Assembly: GCF_000346465.2 (NCBI RefSeq)
Contig: NC_034015.1
Coordinates: 15,793,507-15,857,506 of the forward strand
Source of the DNA: Prunus persica
Taxonomy: Eukaryota > Streptophyta > Magnoliopsida > Rosales > Rosaceae
Length of the DNA: 64,000 nt
Reading direction: 5' to 3'
Part shown: in pieces, positions 49,401 to 60,745 of the stretch
Position numbering within the stretch: the first letter of the stretch is position 1
Layout: every line of letters begins with the position of its first letter
Made by a program: the position numbers and the translations under genes
Notes under the pieces: model-generated
The model's database searches: none
What the model was told of the DNA's origin: nothing
The model's input: only the letters and a program-made list of their open reading frames with translations

Positions 49401-52400
49401 TAACCTACTAAGGGCATAATATATTTTGTTGCCATTGCTCTTTTCCTCTGATCTATAGTCCGATAGTTAGGACATGCAATGTTTCCTCCACATTCTTTTT
49501 TTCATTATCTTGTTTGATGCTTACTATTGCCCTGAAAACTTCATGGTGACTGATATGCAGGTAACTTCTTGTTGTCTTTTAGACCTGAAATTCCAGATGG
49601 CTTCATGACTTCCAAGAATTCACTTTCAGTGGAATGGTCAGATGATCTTAAAGGTGGAAAGGCAGTTCGTCTCTCTGGAATTTTTGATAGATTAAGCTAC
49701 AGAGTGCGGAATGCTTTGTTTACAGAGTCGGTGAAATGTTCCTTCAGCACTGCACAGTGTACCCTTAAATCTGAAGGGGCCAGTATCTCTGACATGCATT
49801 TTCTGGTTCAAAGTATCGGGAGAAATGTTCCTGTTGTACAACCTAATCAGTCTACAGATGTCCTCGAAAATAACAAATCACCAGTTGCATTTCAAGAGCA
49901 AAAGGATATTTATCTTCTTCCTACAGTACGCGTATCCAATTTGTTGCACACGGAGGTACATGTATTTTTAAGTGAATCAGGTAAGCAAAGGGAGTCTTCT
50001 GGGATTATCATTAGTTATTTTACTTTACAGCTTCTGAGTTACATTATTTGGCCCAGTGCAGATCGATGTTACACTGTTGGGTCTGACAACGATAGGAATC
50101 AATCAACCATATCATGTGGTTCGATGGTCGAATTTTATGCCAATCCTTCCATAATTTACTTTACTGTTACTTTGACTGCTTATAATTCAAGCTGCAGACC
50201 AGTGAACAGCAGTGACTGGGTCAAAAAGTTACAGAAGCAGAAAAGTGATGTCCCTTGTTTGGACATTGATCTGGATTTTGGTGGGGGAAAGTATTTTGCT
50301 TCCTTAAGATTGTCTCGAGGGAACAGGGGAACATTAGAGGTTGTTATGCAATGGCTGTCAGTTTCTACTATATTCGTGATGTATATCTAGTAAACAGAGG
50401 CATTACACACATTTTGGATTTTTTCATTTAAAGTTCTGCATGCTGTATGAGTTCTGCACACGTATGCTAATCATATGGCTAATTTGTTTGGTTCATATCT
50501 TGTTGGATTTAATCTCTATATCCCATTTGCAGGCTGCTATCTTTACATCATATTCCCTGAGAAATGACACAGAGTTTACCCTTTATTTCTATGTGCCTAA
50601 TAAGAGGCCTCTTTCTAGGTAGTCCCTCCGTCCCTCTATATTGATGATCACTTCTCTATCTTGCCTACTTGATAGCCATAAATTATGTGCAGGGATGAAG
50701 CAGAGAACTATGGTTCGGGCATTCCTCCAGAGTTTGGATCATATTTGCCTCCAAAGACAACCAGATCATGGTTCTTGAAGTAAGATAAATAATTGTTAAC
50801 GTATTTTTTTAATTGCATGATTTTTACAGGTATCCCTTTATATCATTGCCTTATGGACATCTTATGTGCCCTCTGTTTTCAGACCCAACAAAATGTGTCT
50901 CAAATTGCTGGAAGATAATGCATCTGAGACGCTGATCGACTTGGATGCTTTATCAGGCCTTGCGGAGATAAGCTTGGAAGTCGAGGATGGATCTGGAGTC
51001 AAATATATTACAAAGCTTGGGGTTTCCACAGGACCACCTTTGAGTAGAGTGGTTATACCATCACAAGTAGTAACTATGGTCCCAAGACATGTTGTAGTTA
51101 ATGAGTCAGAACAACGTATCATAGTTCGTCAATGTTATTTACAGGTTTGCTCTCAATGTTATTTCTTGGGGGGGTCCTTTTCTTTTCTTTTCTTTTCTCT
51201 TAACACATGTCCTTTTTATTTGTTTGTTTGTTTATTTAATGCTTTTTATGTTATTTTGGCATTGTATTCTGACTTTATTGTCTCGTTTTTAATTGTGAAA
51301 GGATGACTCAGTAGGCATGATCCCCATAAACAGTAAGCAGAGGGCAACTCTACAGCTGCAGGATGGCATGAACAAGAAGAGAGATTTCAGTTTATTTGAG
51401 CACATTATGAAAAAGCACAGAAAAGTTAATGATGATTCACTAATATATCTTCAGTTTCGATTGAATGAGTCTAAATTAGGTTGGTCAGGGCCCGTATGCA
51501 TTGCATCACTAGGAAGATTTTTCCTCAAATTCAAAAAGCCTCATATGGACCAAGTGACAGCACTAGAAAGCAGTGTAACAGAATTCGCTGCTGTTCATGT
51601 TGTGGAAGAAGGTTCTACTCTTGTTTTACGCTTCCATAAACCTCCAAATGTCAGTCTACCATATCGGATTGAGAATTGCTTGCATGATGTATCTATAACT
51701 TACTACCAGAAGGTTGTTCTGTTACATTTTCTCAACTACTAATTTATTAGATACAGGTTGTAACCATTACGTGTGTGTTAATTTTCCTTTTCATTATTTA
51801 CTTGAATTTTCCAGGATTCATTGGAGCCAGAGATTCTTGGATCTGAAAGTGGTACTGATTATGTTTGGGATGATTTGACTCTTCCGCATAAGTTGGTTGT
51901 CAGAATCAATGGTAGCCGTTAATCTCTTTTTGTGTTGTATAAGTAATTTGAAGTAATTCATTAGATTGCAAATGATAATTTTTGTTTCATACTTCATGTC
52001 ATAATCAACATAGAGATGAAGCTTGCAAATGACTTATTAACACTTCTTAATTCTATTAAAAACTTGTGTTCTCATTCATTTCAAGATCTCGCGTGTTTTT
52101 TTTTCTTTCTAGAAAAGAAAAGCTTCCTTGTGCATTTTGTGCTGAATTATGGGACAGAAGTGAGCTTTTTTAATATTTCCATACCAACGTGCAATGAGGA
52201 CAAAATGTTTAAAGGATCCCTGTAGCATGGATACCCATAATTTATGAATCACATTAGTTCATTACTTTCAACGTTATCGATATTGAATGTGTAGCTTAGT
52301 GAACTACTTAATTTTTCTTGTAGATAGTCTTCTACTACGTGAAATTAACTTGGATAAGGTGCGGGCATGGAAGCCTTTCTACAAACTACGGCAACAGAGT

Positions 52401-55400
52401 GGGTTGGCATCTCATTTACCATTGGGAAAAAGATCAGTAGACCAGAGGATTGATTTTGGTGAGTTAAATGCCATGGAGATGGTGAAGGTGGGGTACGAAG
52501 TATATGCAGACGGTCCAACCCGGGTTTTGAGATTTTGTGAGATTTCCAGGAGCCACAAGGGAGATAAAATGTTTCATTCATGTGAGAAGATTCAACTAAG
52601 AGTTCCACAATTCACAATCCACTTACTTGAACATGAAAAGAAGGCAAGTAAAAGAGTCATATTGAACGCTTAGGTCACCGTATTACCTACTATCCTGCTA
52701 TCCTACTTCCTTTTATTGATATTATGCAACCTCCTGCCTGGATCCTTTTATTTTAATCACATTTGTATTAAGTTTGCAGTTTTCTTTGTCAAAGGATAAG
52801 TTAAAGAAATAATAATAATTAAACCTCTCTTGGTGACTTGTTGCTCAGTTCCTGGTGGTTGTTCTTGATCCAGTCAACCAGTGAATTTTAATATTTATAT
52901 TTTTAGTTGGAACTTAGACTTTTATTGCTGACTTTTATTGCTGAATTTCCTTCAGTTCATGGTTCTTGTACCCAGTACTGATTGAAATTTTTGAACTTCA
53001 CATACACATGGAGGAAAAAATAAAGGAATGGCTTCATATTGAGTTTTTCTACGTGCATGTGTGGAGGCTAGGGTGCAGTGTCTTAGAAAATACTTCAATC
53101 GCGAGCTTTTAGTATGAATGACAATATGAAAATATTATCTCCATTTTACTAGACACTATTCAGGTTTCACTTTATTATTCTTAAGCATATCTGTTTCCAG
53201 CAATTGTAACGAGGGTCTTGCCTTTTGAGTTTTACATGGAGACCATATCTATTTATAGTGTCAGTGTCATCTTTCTTAACCATGTTGTTCAACTGAGTGA
53301 CATATCTGACGATTTGATTCTGAAGGATGGAGATGATATGGAGCCATCAGCTTACACACCAATCTTAGCTGCTAGAATTGGGAATATTAACTTTGATTCT
53401 CTCTTTACTCATGAGCAAAAATTTAGCCAGATCTGTGTACAGGTATTATTCTATATGCTTGTTGACTTACTGAGGGTCTGTCATCTTCTTTTCTTTTCTT
53501 GTTTTCAAGGGCTTTAATACAACGCTTGTTTAGACATTTTTTTTAAATAAGCTTGCTGTGGTGCCTTCTTGAAATCAATGCAGTCAGTGAATTTGGAGCA
53601 CAAGTGGGTGGGGGCTCCTTTTGCAGCAATGCTTCGTAGACATGAATCCGACTACAATGACTCAAATGACTGTGTACTCAAAATTGTTGTTGTCTTCCTT
53701 TCAACCAGCTCTAATGTCGTACAAGTTAAATTCTCATCTATTGCTCTGCAGGTAAAATCAGTCACCTTACACCTAATCGTTTATGTTAAACTCTTCTTTT
53801 TTCTTAAGCCTTTGTATATGTGTTTTTTTTTTCCTTGCCTTTCGTTCCGTTTGCTTCTATAGATGTCAGCTGGTGTCCTTTAGATTTGATAGTAGTATGT
53901 CCACTACTGCTTTGGCTGTAGCAGCTCTGAATTTGTGACTTGGTCTTGTATTCCACAGCCAATGGATTTAAATCTTGATGAGGAGACATTAATGAAAATC
54001 GTCCCATTTTGGAGAACATCTCTTAGTAACTCCAAGAGTCAGCAATACTATTTTGATCATTTTGAGATTCACCCGATAAAGGTTAGATGCTTTTCATTTT
54101 ATTCCTTTATAGATTGTCTTAATTATGCTTATAAAAAGGTCATCCTTATTTATAGTATACCATGGCAACTGACCTGTGTTTGTTTGTCCTGTGTAGATTT
54201 TTGCAAACTTTCTTCCTGGGGACTCGTATTCAAGTTACAGTTCAGCTGAGGAGACTCTAAGGTCCTTACTGCACAGTGTAGTAAAGGTGTCACAAGATAC
54301 TTATGGAACTTTTCTTTTCTTACACTTAAAATGTTTAAATCACTTTGTCTTTTCTTGGATTTCACGAGAGTGTTTCTCCATCTATTTATTTCCCCTATTC
54401 TTGTATTTCTTTAGGTCCCTGCGATTAAAAATAAGGTTGTAGAGCTCAACGGCGTTATGGTCACTCATGCTCTGATAACAATGCGTGAATTACTTATCAA
54501 ATGTGCACAACATTATTCATGGTAAACCTGTCATATTCAGTCTTGTTTTGTGATTTATGTAGTATGCTTGTTCATTTCTGAGCACTAAATTGATTATTAG
54601 GTATGCCATGAGGGCTATTTATATTGCAAAAGGAAGTCCATTGCTTCCACCAGATTTTGTGTCAATCTTTGATGACTTGGCTTCATCCTCTCTTGATGTC
54701 TTCTTTGATCCTTCCCGTGGGTTAAAAAATCTTCCAGGTTTGACTTTAGGTATGCCTTTCACACTTTTAGTTCTTTGATTATTCTTTTTCTGTTGTTCCT
54801 CTTTTCCTTCTATTCTCCCCTGTGGCTCCTGTTTGTTTCTTACTTTAGTTGCCCAGTGATTGGGTTTTTGTTGGTTGGTTGTGATATTTCTTTGACATTT
54901 AAAAAATATAAATTCTGTTTTATTTTTTTATTTTTTTATTTTGATTTCATTTCTGGGATTGGGGTCTAACAGATGAGTGCATGGAAAGACAAATTTGTTG
55001 AAGTTTCTTTTCAGGGATTTGTTTGAAAGTGAGGATCAAAGATCAAAATGCCTTTGACATGTCATGAGGAATTAAGACGTGCATCCAAATTTCATTCATA
55101 TAATATTCTGGATTTCTTGAGCTGTAACGGAATTTGCCAAATCCTTTGAATTGAGTAGAAATGTATGCCAAAGATACAGGTCAGAGAGTTCACCTTAACA
55201 GGCGATTGACAACATGAGAATCAGAATTAAGCCTAACATATTAAAGATTTTAGTACCACCGTCCAGCTATGTATTTTTGCATTTTGTGGATTGTTATTTG
55301 CATAAAATGCATGTTGGCTATTGTTGCATTTGCAGGTCTGGTAGATGTATCAAGTTGATTGCTTTTGCCTGTCTTTTCCTGTCTGAGTGAACTTGTAATT

Positions 55401-57755
55401 CCACATCCATATAAGCACTTAGGTCTTTCGAATAACTATGTCCAGTCCCGACTCTGCAGTGTCATTTGTCCCCTCTGTTTTATATCTGACTTGAAAATTT
55501 TTTTTTTTTTTTTTTTTCTGCTTTGGCATTATGGATCAGGTACCTTCAAATTAATCAGTAAATGTATTGATGGTAACGGGTTCTCAGGGACAAAACGCTA
55601 TTTTGGTGATCTAGGAAAATCTGTAAGTTTTATATTCTTTCAGTTACCGATACGTTTGCAAACTCCTGGACGTACCCAACTATCAATTTTATGGTGGCTT
55701 TACAGTTGAGAACAGCGGGGTCAAATGTACTCTTTGCTGCGGTCACTGAAATATCAGACTCTGTTTTGAAGGGTGCAGAAGCAAGTGGTTTTAACGGAGT
55801 GGTAGGATTAATCTTAACATTACCAGCTGCACACTTAGTTTGGTTACATCTGAATAAGAAATGACACATTTTGGCTGTAATGGTATTTTTTTCAAGGTGA
55901 CTGGATTTCACCAAGGAATTTTGAAATTGGCTATGGAGCCATCATTACTGGGGACCGCTTTGATGGAAGGTGGCCCAGATAGAAAGATTAAGCTTGACCG
56001 GAGTCCTGCGGCTGATGAGGTAATACCTTTTTCAAATTCCTCTGGTAAGAGTTCTAACATTATATTGGGGGCATTTACATGGGAAGCTTTCAGGCTGTGA
56101 ATTTCTATGTTTTAGGGCACAGCTGTTATGATGTAAGCTTACTAGTTGATACCAGAATGGCAATGCCAGCAGGCTTAAATACCTGGTTTTGATAATTGTG
56201 CCAACATTTTGAACCCGTACACGAATCCGCCAGTGAGAACTAATATGAAAATGAGGTTAAGACACGAGTTGAAATTCAAATGGAGATGAGTAGAACAAGT
56301 TCAGTTGATTACGAGTTATAGAATTACTTTCTATGAAAAGTTTATATTGAATCTCAAGTTTGATCAGACTCAATTTGGTGAAGCAGTGAGTACTAAATTC
56401 TAATGGTAATGGTAATGATAGCTATGCCTGATTGTAAATTGTAATAAAATTACAACCTTGCCATATTCCTTCCCTTGCCTTCTTTCTTCCTCTTAACAGT
56501 GTAGTTCTGAACCTAGTAACTTACTGAAATTGCATTCTGGTGTAGCTTGTGAATATAGCTAGGTAAATACCATAAAGATTATTACAAGAAATACCAAAAA
56601 CCAATAAAGAGCAACTCTTTTTAGAATGAAATGCTGTCCTTTGAAGATTAATCACCAATCGGTTTTTTTGGACTACTGCAGTTATATATTGAAGGTTACC
56701 TGCAAGCCATGTTGGACACAGTGTTTAGACAAGAATATTTGAGAGTCAGGGTCATCGACAATCAGGTAATCTTAAAATAAATCAGAAAGTTTTTCAGGCA
56801 TACATGGATATGAATTTAAACTCCATTCATGCATGTTTTTATCTTGGTATTAGGACTTATCACTCTGTCTAGTGGCTAGAGTGTTGAAGTTTGGCACACA
56901 TTTTATGTTAGTGTCACGTGAAATCTTTGTTTGGTAATGATGGGTGAGTCCGTGTGCAGTGAAGTTTATTTGAATTCTAGCAACAGAAAACATTTCTACT
57001 TGCAAATCTTTTAGTTGAATTTTGTTTCATTGCCAGAAAGTATTCTACTTGAGATTCTAATGTATGTGTGTGTATGCTTAGGTTTACCTCAAAAACCTAC
57101 CCCCGAACAGTTCTCTTATAGAAGAGATTATGGATCGTGTGAAGGGGTTTCTTGTGAGCAAGGCATTGCTAAAAGGAGATCCTTCAATTACATCTCGCCC
57201 CTTGAGTCATCTTCGAGGTGAAAGTGTAAGTGTCCCCCCTTTCCCCCTCAACCTTTGTTGCTCATTTCTGTTCTGCGTGATTTTTTCCTTAGCTGCGAAT
57301 AGATATGTACTATTGTGATTATTATCATGAAAAATTCACTTTACCTACTGCATTTCACCACTTACATTACATGAGTTCACCCCATCAACCATTATAAGTA
57401 ACTAAGAAACTTTTTACAACAGGAGTGGAGACTCGGACCGACTGTGCTGACATTATGTGAGCACCTGTTCGTGAGCTTCACCATTCGATTGCTGAGGAAG
57501 CAAGCGAATAAGTTCATTGCCGGCATCAAATGTAATTCGGAGGGTGACAATGCAAAGGCAGTTGTGCCTGCAAACCCTGCTGAGGTAGCACCCAGGGTTA
57601 AGTTCACTTGGAAATGGGGCATTGGGAAGTTTGTTTTATCAGGCATTGTAGCATATATAGATGGTAGGTTATGTCGTTGTATTCCTAATCCAGTGGCCCG
57701 TCGCATTGTCAGTGGCTTTTTGTTGACTTTCCTCGATAACAAGAACAACGAATGA
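36216..57755 (+). CDS. VPS13-family bridge-like lipid transfer protein
   Basis: 36 exons, 9588 bases, about 3195 residues: 36216-36496, 36606-36702, 36840-39070, 39680-39794, 40293-41150, 41338-41623, 41705-42177, 42349-42475, 42558-42682, 43504-44168, 44283-44400, 44538-44654, 45567-45661, 47334-47485, 48442-48497, 48602-48815, 49561-49980, 50062-50339, 50533-50618, 50693-50779, 50883-51144, 51302-51712, 51815-51911, 52324-52643, 53326-53442, 53584-53751, 53959-54081, 54197-54286, 54415-54521, 54601-54749, 55540-55622, 55706-55801, 55897-56019, 56682-56765, 57082-57225, 57423-57755. The start is a chorein domain (RRKLASLLRPWL, FSNWFVPAF). The middle (about 1930-2520) looks like the SHR-binding/adaptor domain (SPLIRIHNETGFPMELRF; RHVVVNESEQRIIVRQC), and the end is a VPS13 C-terminal segment (GFHQGILKLAMEPS; GYLQAMLDTVFRQEYLRV). 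VPS13 proteins channel lipids between membranes at contact sites. Intron 24 has a GC donor. Which plant VPS13 clade this is remains open. Confidence 0.88.
46050..46790. other. Foreign-looking segment in VPS13 intron 13
   Basis: Intron 13 (45662-47333) is among the longest introns of the gene. This part is GC-richer than its surroundings, with GTAGCATACGCGTTGC and a GT/GA microsatellite at 46419-46450. It may be a worn transposon or captured leader sequence, but no ends, inverted repeats or coding motif were found. Confidence 0.3.
46419..46450. repeat. (GT)n(GA)n microsatellite
   Basis: Four to five GT units run into about eleven GA units within VPS13 intron 13. Confidence 0.9.
47505..48010 (+). 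repeat. Tandem duplication in VPS13 intron 14
   Basis: Two copies of roughly 290 bases lie head to tail. Each starts with ATGGATAC(A/G)GCCTGAA (47504 and 47795) and continues through AAGTCAAATAAATT, GGAGAATAAA, ATGGACAT and GAAAT(A/T)GCTTCTA-like segments in the same order. The first copy begins just after the exon 14 donor at 47486. Confidence 0.8.
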
Positions 57756-59013
57756 AACTCCTTTTCCGTTTGCATTTTTTATTTCTTCCTCCTTATAAAT
57801 TGTCTATATGTTGTAATTTTAGCAGTACATTATAGTTTTTTTTTTTTTTTTTTAATCTTTTGGGAAGGGGCGATTCAAACTTAAGAGAAATGTCACTAGA
57901 CGAATAGCTAATTGGTACAGTAATATTTTACTATTTTAGCAGTTTCCGTTTCAGTCAAATGGAAGTTCATATCTGAAGTTACCCTCGTAAATGCACAAGA
58001 GACGCCCCCAGTTTATAACCAAACCAACTGAAGTTGCCCATTGTTTCCTAACTTGGATGCTTATCAACTTGCAAATATTTGTTGTGGATTTGGATGAAAC
58101 ATGAAATGAAAAAGATACTCCAGCAGTTGACTTGAAGGGCCTATCTTCACAAGTAAATTTTGGCGCTCATTCAATATTTAACTAATAATTGTATCCTAAA
58201 TTCACAGCTTCAGCGAAGCTCAAATAGTTTTTTTTGTTTATTTATGAAATTTTGAGAATTCCACTATTTGGAACATCATAATAATATATCTTAATTAAAA
58301 ATTTAAAAAAACCAGATACAAAATAATTGTATCCTAAATTTGCAAAAGAATCCACAACCATTTTTTTAGCAATTTAATTTGATTTATTTGGCACGACTTT
58401 TTACAAGATTTGATCTATTACATTGTTGTTGAATCAAATACGAAATCGTTTCACCGACATTGTTGGTTTTGGAGCTTTCAATACATAATTTTTATTTTTT
58501 CGATCACAACTTTTGTTGCTAAAAAACAAATTTACAAAGAATAAGGATAAGGCTGTGGGGGCCAACCCAGTGACATCAAAGGTTGGTAGATTCCGTGTTC
58601 ATGTCAGTCGTCACACCTCAGGTGGCTGACAAAATCAACCGCTATTGCATTGGGCTCCATTTCGACAAATAACTCTCTGATTTAATTTTACAATAAGAGA
58701 CAACAAAAAATAAAACAGAAAATAAACAAAAATCATCTTCTGACCCAAAAATAAATTTCCACCTATACCTCTCTCTGGCTATTGGGAGCAGAAGATCAAC
58801 TATTGTACCCTACGTTACCTCTTGAAAAAAAAAACATTAAAGCAATGAAATTTCACCGTTGAGTCGGCTAATCACAATTGTCCATGGTTTGCATTGGATC
58901 AGAAAAACTACAGGCCACGGAGAACCTTGAAACCCAACAAACCACTTACAAGCTGTGAGGACCAACACAAAAATGAAATAAATAAAACCAACAAACCACC
59001 GATACCAATCTCC
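57756..59013. other. Intergenic between VPS13 and the small gene
   Basis: 3' flank of VPS13, then AT-rich DNA with A/T runs at 57838-57854 and 58826-58840. No gene or repeat is supported. Confidence 0.6.
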
Positions 59014-59020
59014 TATAAAA
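59014..59020 (+). promoter_or_regulatory. Candidate TATA box of the small gene
   Basis: TATAAAA lies 113 bases before the ATG at 59133. A second AT-rich candidate (TATATTATATTA) is at 59065-59076. Either could set the transcription start. Confidence 0.45.
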
Positions 59021-59132
59021 TCAAGCCCCATACGCCATAAGGCACTCACATTGCCTCACCCTCCTATATTATATTATCCCGACACTACATCTTTCACAAA
59101 CTTGCTATTATTTCCTCCCCAGAAAAAGAAAA

Positions 59133-59444
59133 ATGGCTTTCATCATTTCTAAAGCTCCACCACAACAAAAGCAACCATCTTTCTCAGAAGCTGAGAAGAA
59201 AGATGGGCATGAAGAACTCTCAGAAGCACAGAGTTCTTCCATCACCAGGCATGTCTACTTGAAATCATCTGCTGCTGCTGCCATGGACAGAGATGTTGTT
59301 CTTCGACGCATTCGTCACCACAAGAACTTGAGCAAGGTCAAAAGTGCTTTTCAAGCTCTGATGGGCAGCTCACAGGAAGCTGCTTCTATGGCCTCAGTGG
59401 ACCAGACATGGCTGCACCAGGAGGACATTTTCTCTTCCCCTTAA
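59133..59444 (+). CDS. Small plant protein of unknown function
   Basis: Uninterrupted frame of 103 residues with a good plant start context (AAAATGGCT) and TATA-like sequences upstream. The N-terminal third is polar (SFSEAEKKDGHEELSEAQ). The centre has ITRHVYLKSSAAAAMDRDVV followed by LRRIRHHKNLSKVKSAFQAL, a strongly basic, probably helical segment that resembles a conserved block I associate with small plant proteins of unknown role. No signal peptide, membrane segment or catalytic motif is seen. Composition and context argue for a real gene, but no function can be given. Confidence 0.7.
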   Translation: MAFIISKAPPQQKQPSFSEAEKKDGHEELSEAQSSSITRHVYLKSSAAAAMDRDVVLRRIRHHKNLSKVKSAFQALMGSSQEAASMASVDQTWLHQEDIFSSP

Positions 59445-60501
59445 GTCTTTAGTTTATTGATCTTGTAGTTTTACTTTTTATGTAGTACAAGTAGATGGAA
59501 AGCTATTATGTCTTAAGCAGGCTTTGGCCAAAGCCATGATTAACTGCTTGTTAAATACCAGTACGGCTTCAACTCATTATGTATCTACTTATGCCTTCAA
59601 CCCATCTGAAGATTATAAGCTTTCTTGCTCATCAAAATTGAAACATGTATGTGGATCACTGATCAGTGAGCTGATATCAGTGGAATCTGCAAGCCCCTTG
59701 ATATGATCTTGAGCAAGAAACAGATCACTCACTTGAAAGGGACCTGAAGGGCAATTTAATTACTTTTGGTGGTCTGAATCAGAATGTGTAGATAGACACT
59801 AATTAAAGCAGCTGAGTTTTCACTTTGGAGAGGGACCTCTTCTATAAGGACAGAGAGTGAGGAGCTTATTTGAAAGGTTCAATCCACCATCTCAAATCAT
59901 TTAAAATAAATGGTGCGATTGAACCCCTTAAATAAGCTACTCACTCTAAATTTCTCGTTATAGTAAAATAAATAGTGCGTTTGAACCTTTTAAATAAGCT
60001 ACTCACTCTAAACTCCTCGTTATAACTAGGGGTCCACACCTGAGCTTTTTAGCCTTTTCTTTTTCTTAGTGGACGTTGAGTCAGTTTTCCTCTGGGCCCG
60101 TTGTCTACGTCGTTCTTTTCCTTCACGGCTTCAATGTGATCCAACTAATTCCTCATATCTATTCCATGCTAGTAAATGGATTTCAAGCCTATCGAAGTAT
60201 CAAGAAGCATAAGAAGAAGAAAAAACAATAGTTTGATATCTTAATAGATTAAAGGATATCAAAAAATTCGAGAAAATAAAATAGCCCTTCCTCCTACCCC
60301 TTTTATATAAGTTCTGTGACTGGTGACAAACACCAGAAAGCACAACAAACAGAGTTCTTGGCTTCCTGTAATTTGGGTTTTTTATTTTATTTTTAAATTC
60401 TCTTAAAATTGAGCAACGCAGCTCAACTTAGAATTTGCAGAAGAACTAAGGTCAGCTCAATTCAATGAATTCAATTTCCAACATTTTTAAAATCTGCTCC
60501 T
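59445..60501. other. Intergenic, between the small gene and the copia element
   Basis: 3' flank of the small gene, then a possible inverted-repeat element described next. A 60-codon open frame at 59524-59706 shows no feature of a gene. Confidence 0.55.
59836..60022. repeat. Small inverted and direct repeat cluster, possible MITE
   Basis: GAGTGAGGAGCTTATTTGAAAGGTT at the left is the inverted relative of two later direct copies of AAATAAGCTACTCACTCTAAA (about 59930-59950 and 59992-60013), each followed by TCTCGTTATA or CCTCGTTATA. The pattern resembles a small MITE with a duplicated end; no target duplication was found. Confidence 0.45.
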
Positions 60502-60738
60502 TGTTGCTAAAATATGAAAATTATGAGAGAATATTTGTTTGTGGGAATTTTCTGTGTATTCTTCTCCTTGTAGGAGGTCATATTTATAATACAACGAAAT
60601 CTGAATGGGCAAGTAAATAATAAATTCCTAAATCTATTTACAGTAGGAAATCAGGAATTAAAGTAAATCAATTACAATTATAATAGGAATTCTTGGTGTG
60701 TAAGGAAAGTAAGTCAATATCCACAAGTCACGCCAACA
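60502..60738 (-). repeat. 3' LTR of the copia element
   Basis: The 237-base segment has TG...CA ends with short inverted repeats (TGTTGC at the left, CCAACA at the right on the + strand). A purine tract (GGGGGAG on the minus strand, about 60739-60745) lies immediately inside, just after the polyprotein stop, as expected at a 3' LTR. The left end is set by motif only. Confidence 0.75.
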
Positions 60739-60745
60739 CTCCCCC

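Noticed and set aside
52644..53325. A possible extra exon from the open frame at 53218-53442
   Set aside because: No acceptor upstream of 53326 gives both the right phase and family-like sequence; the GC-donor model fits better.
59524..59706. 60-codon frame after the small gene
   Set aside because: No homology-like motif, lies in the 3' flank and shows no promoter.
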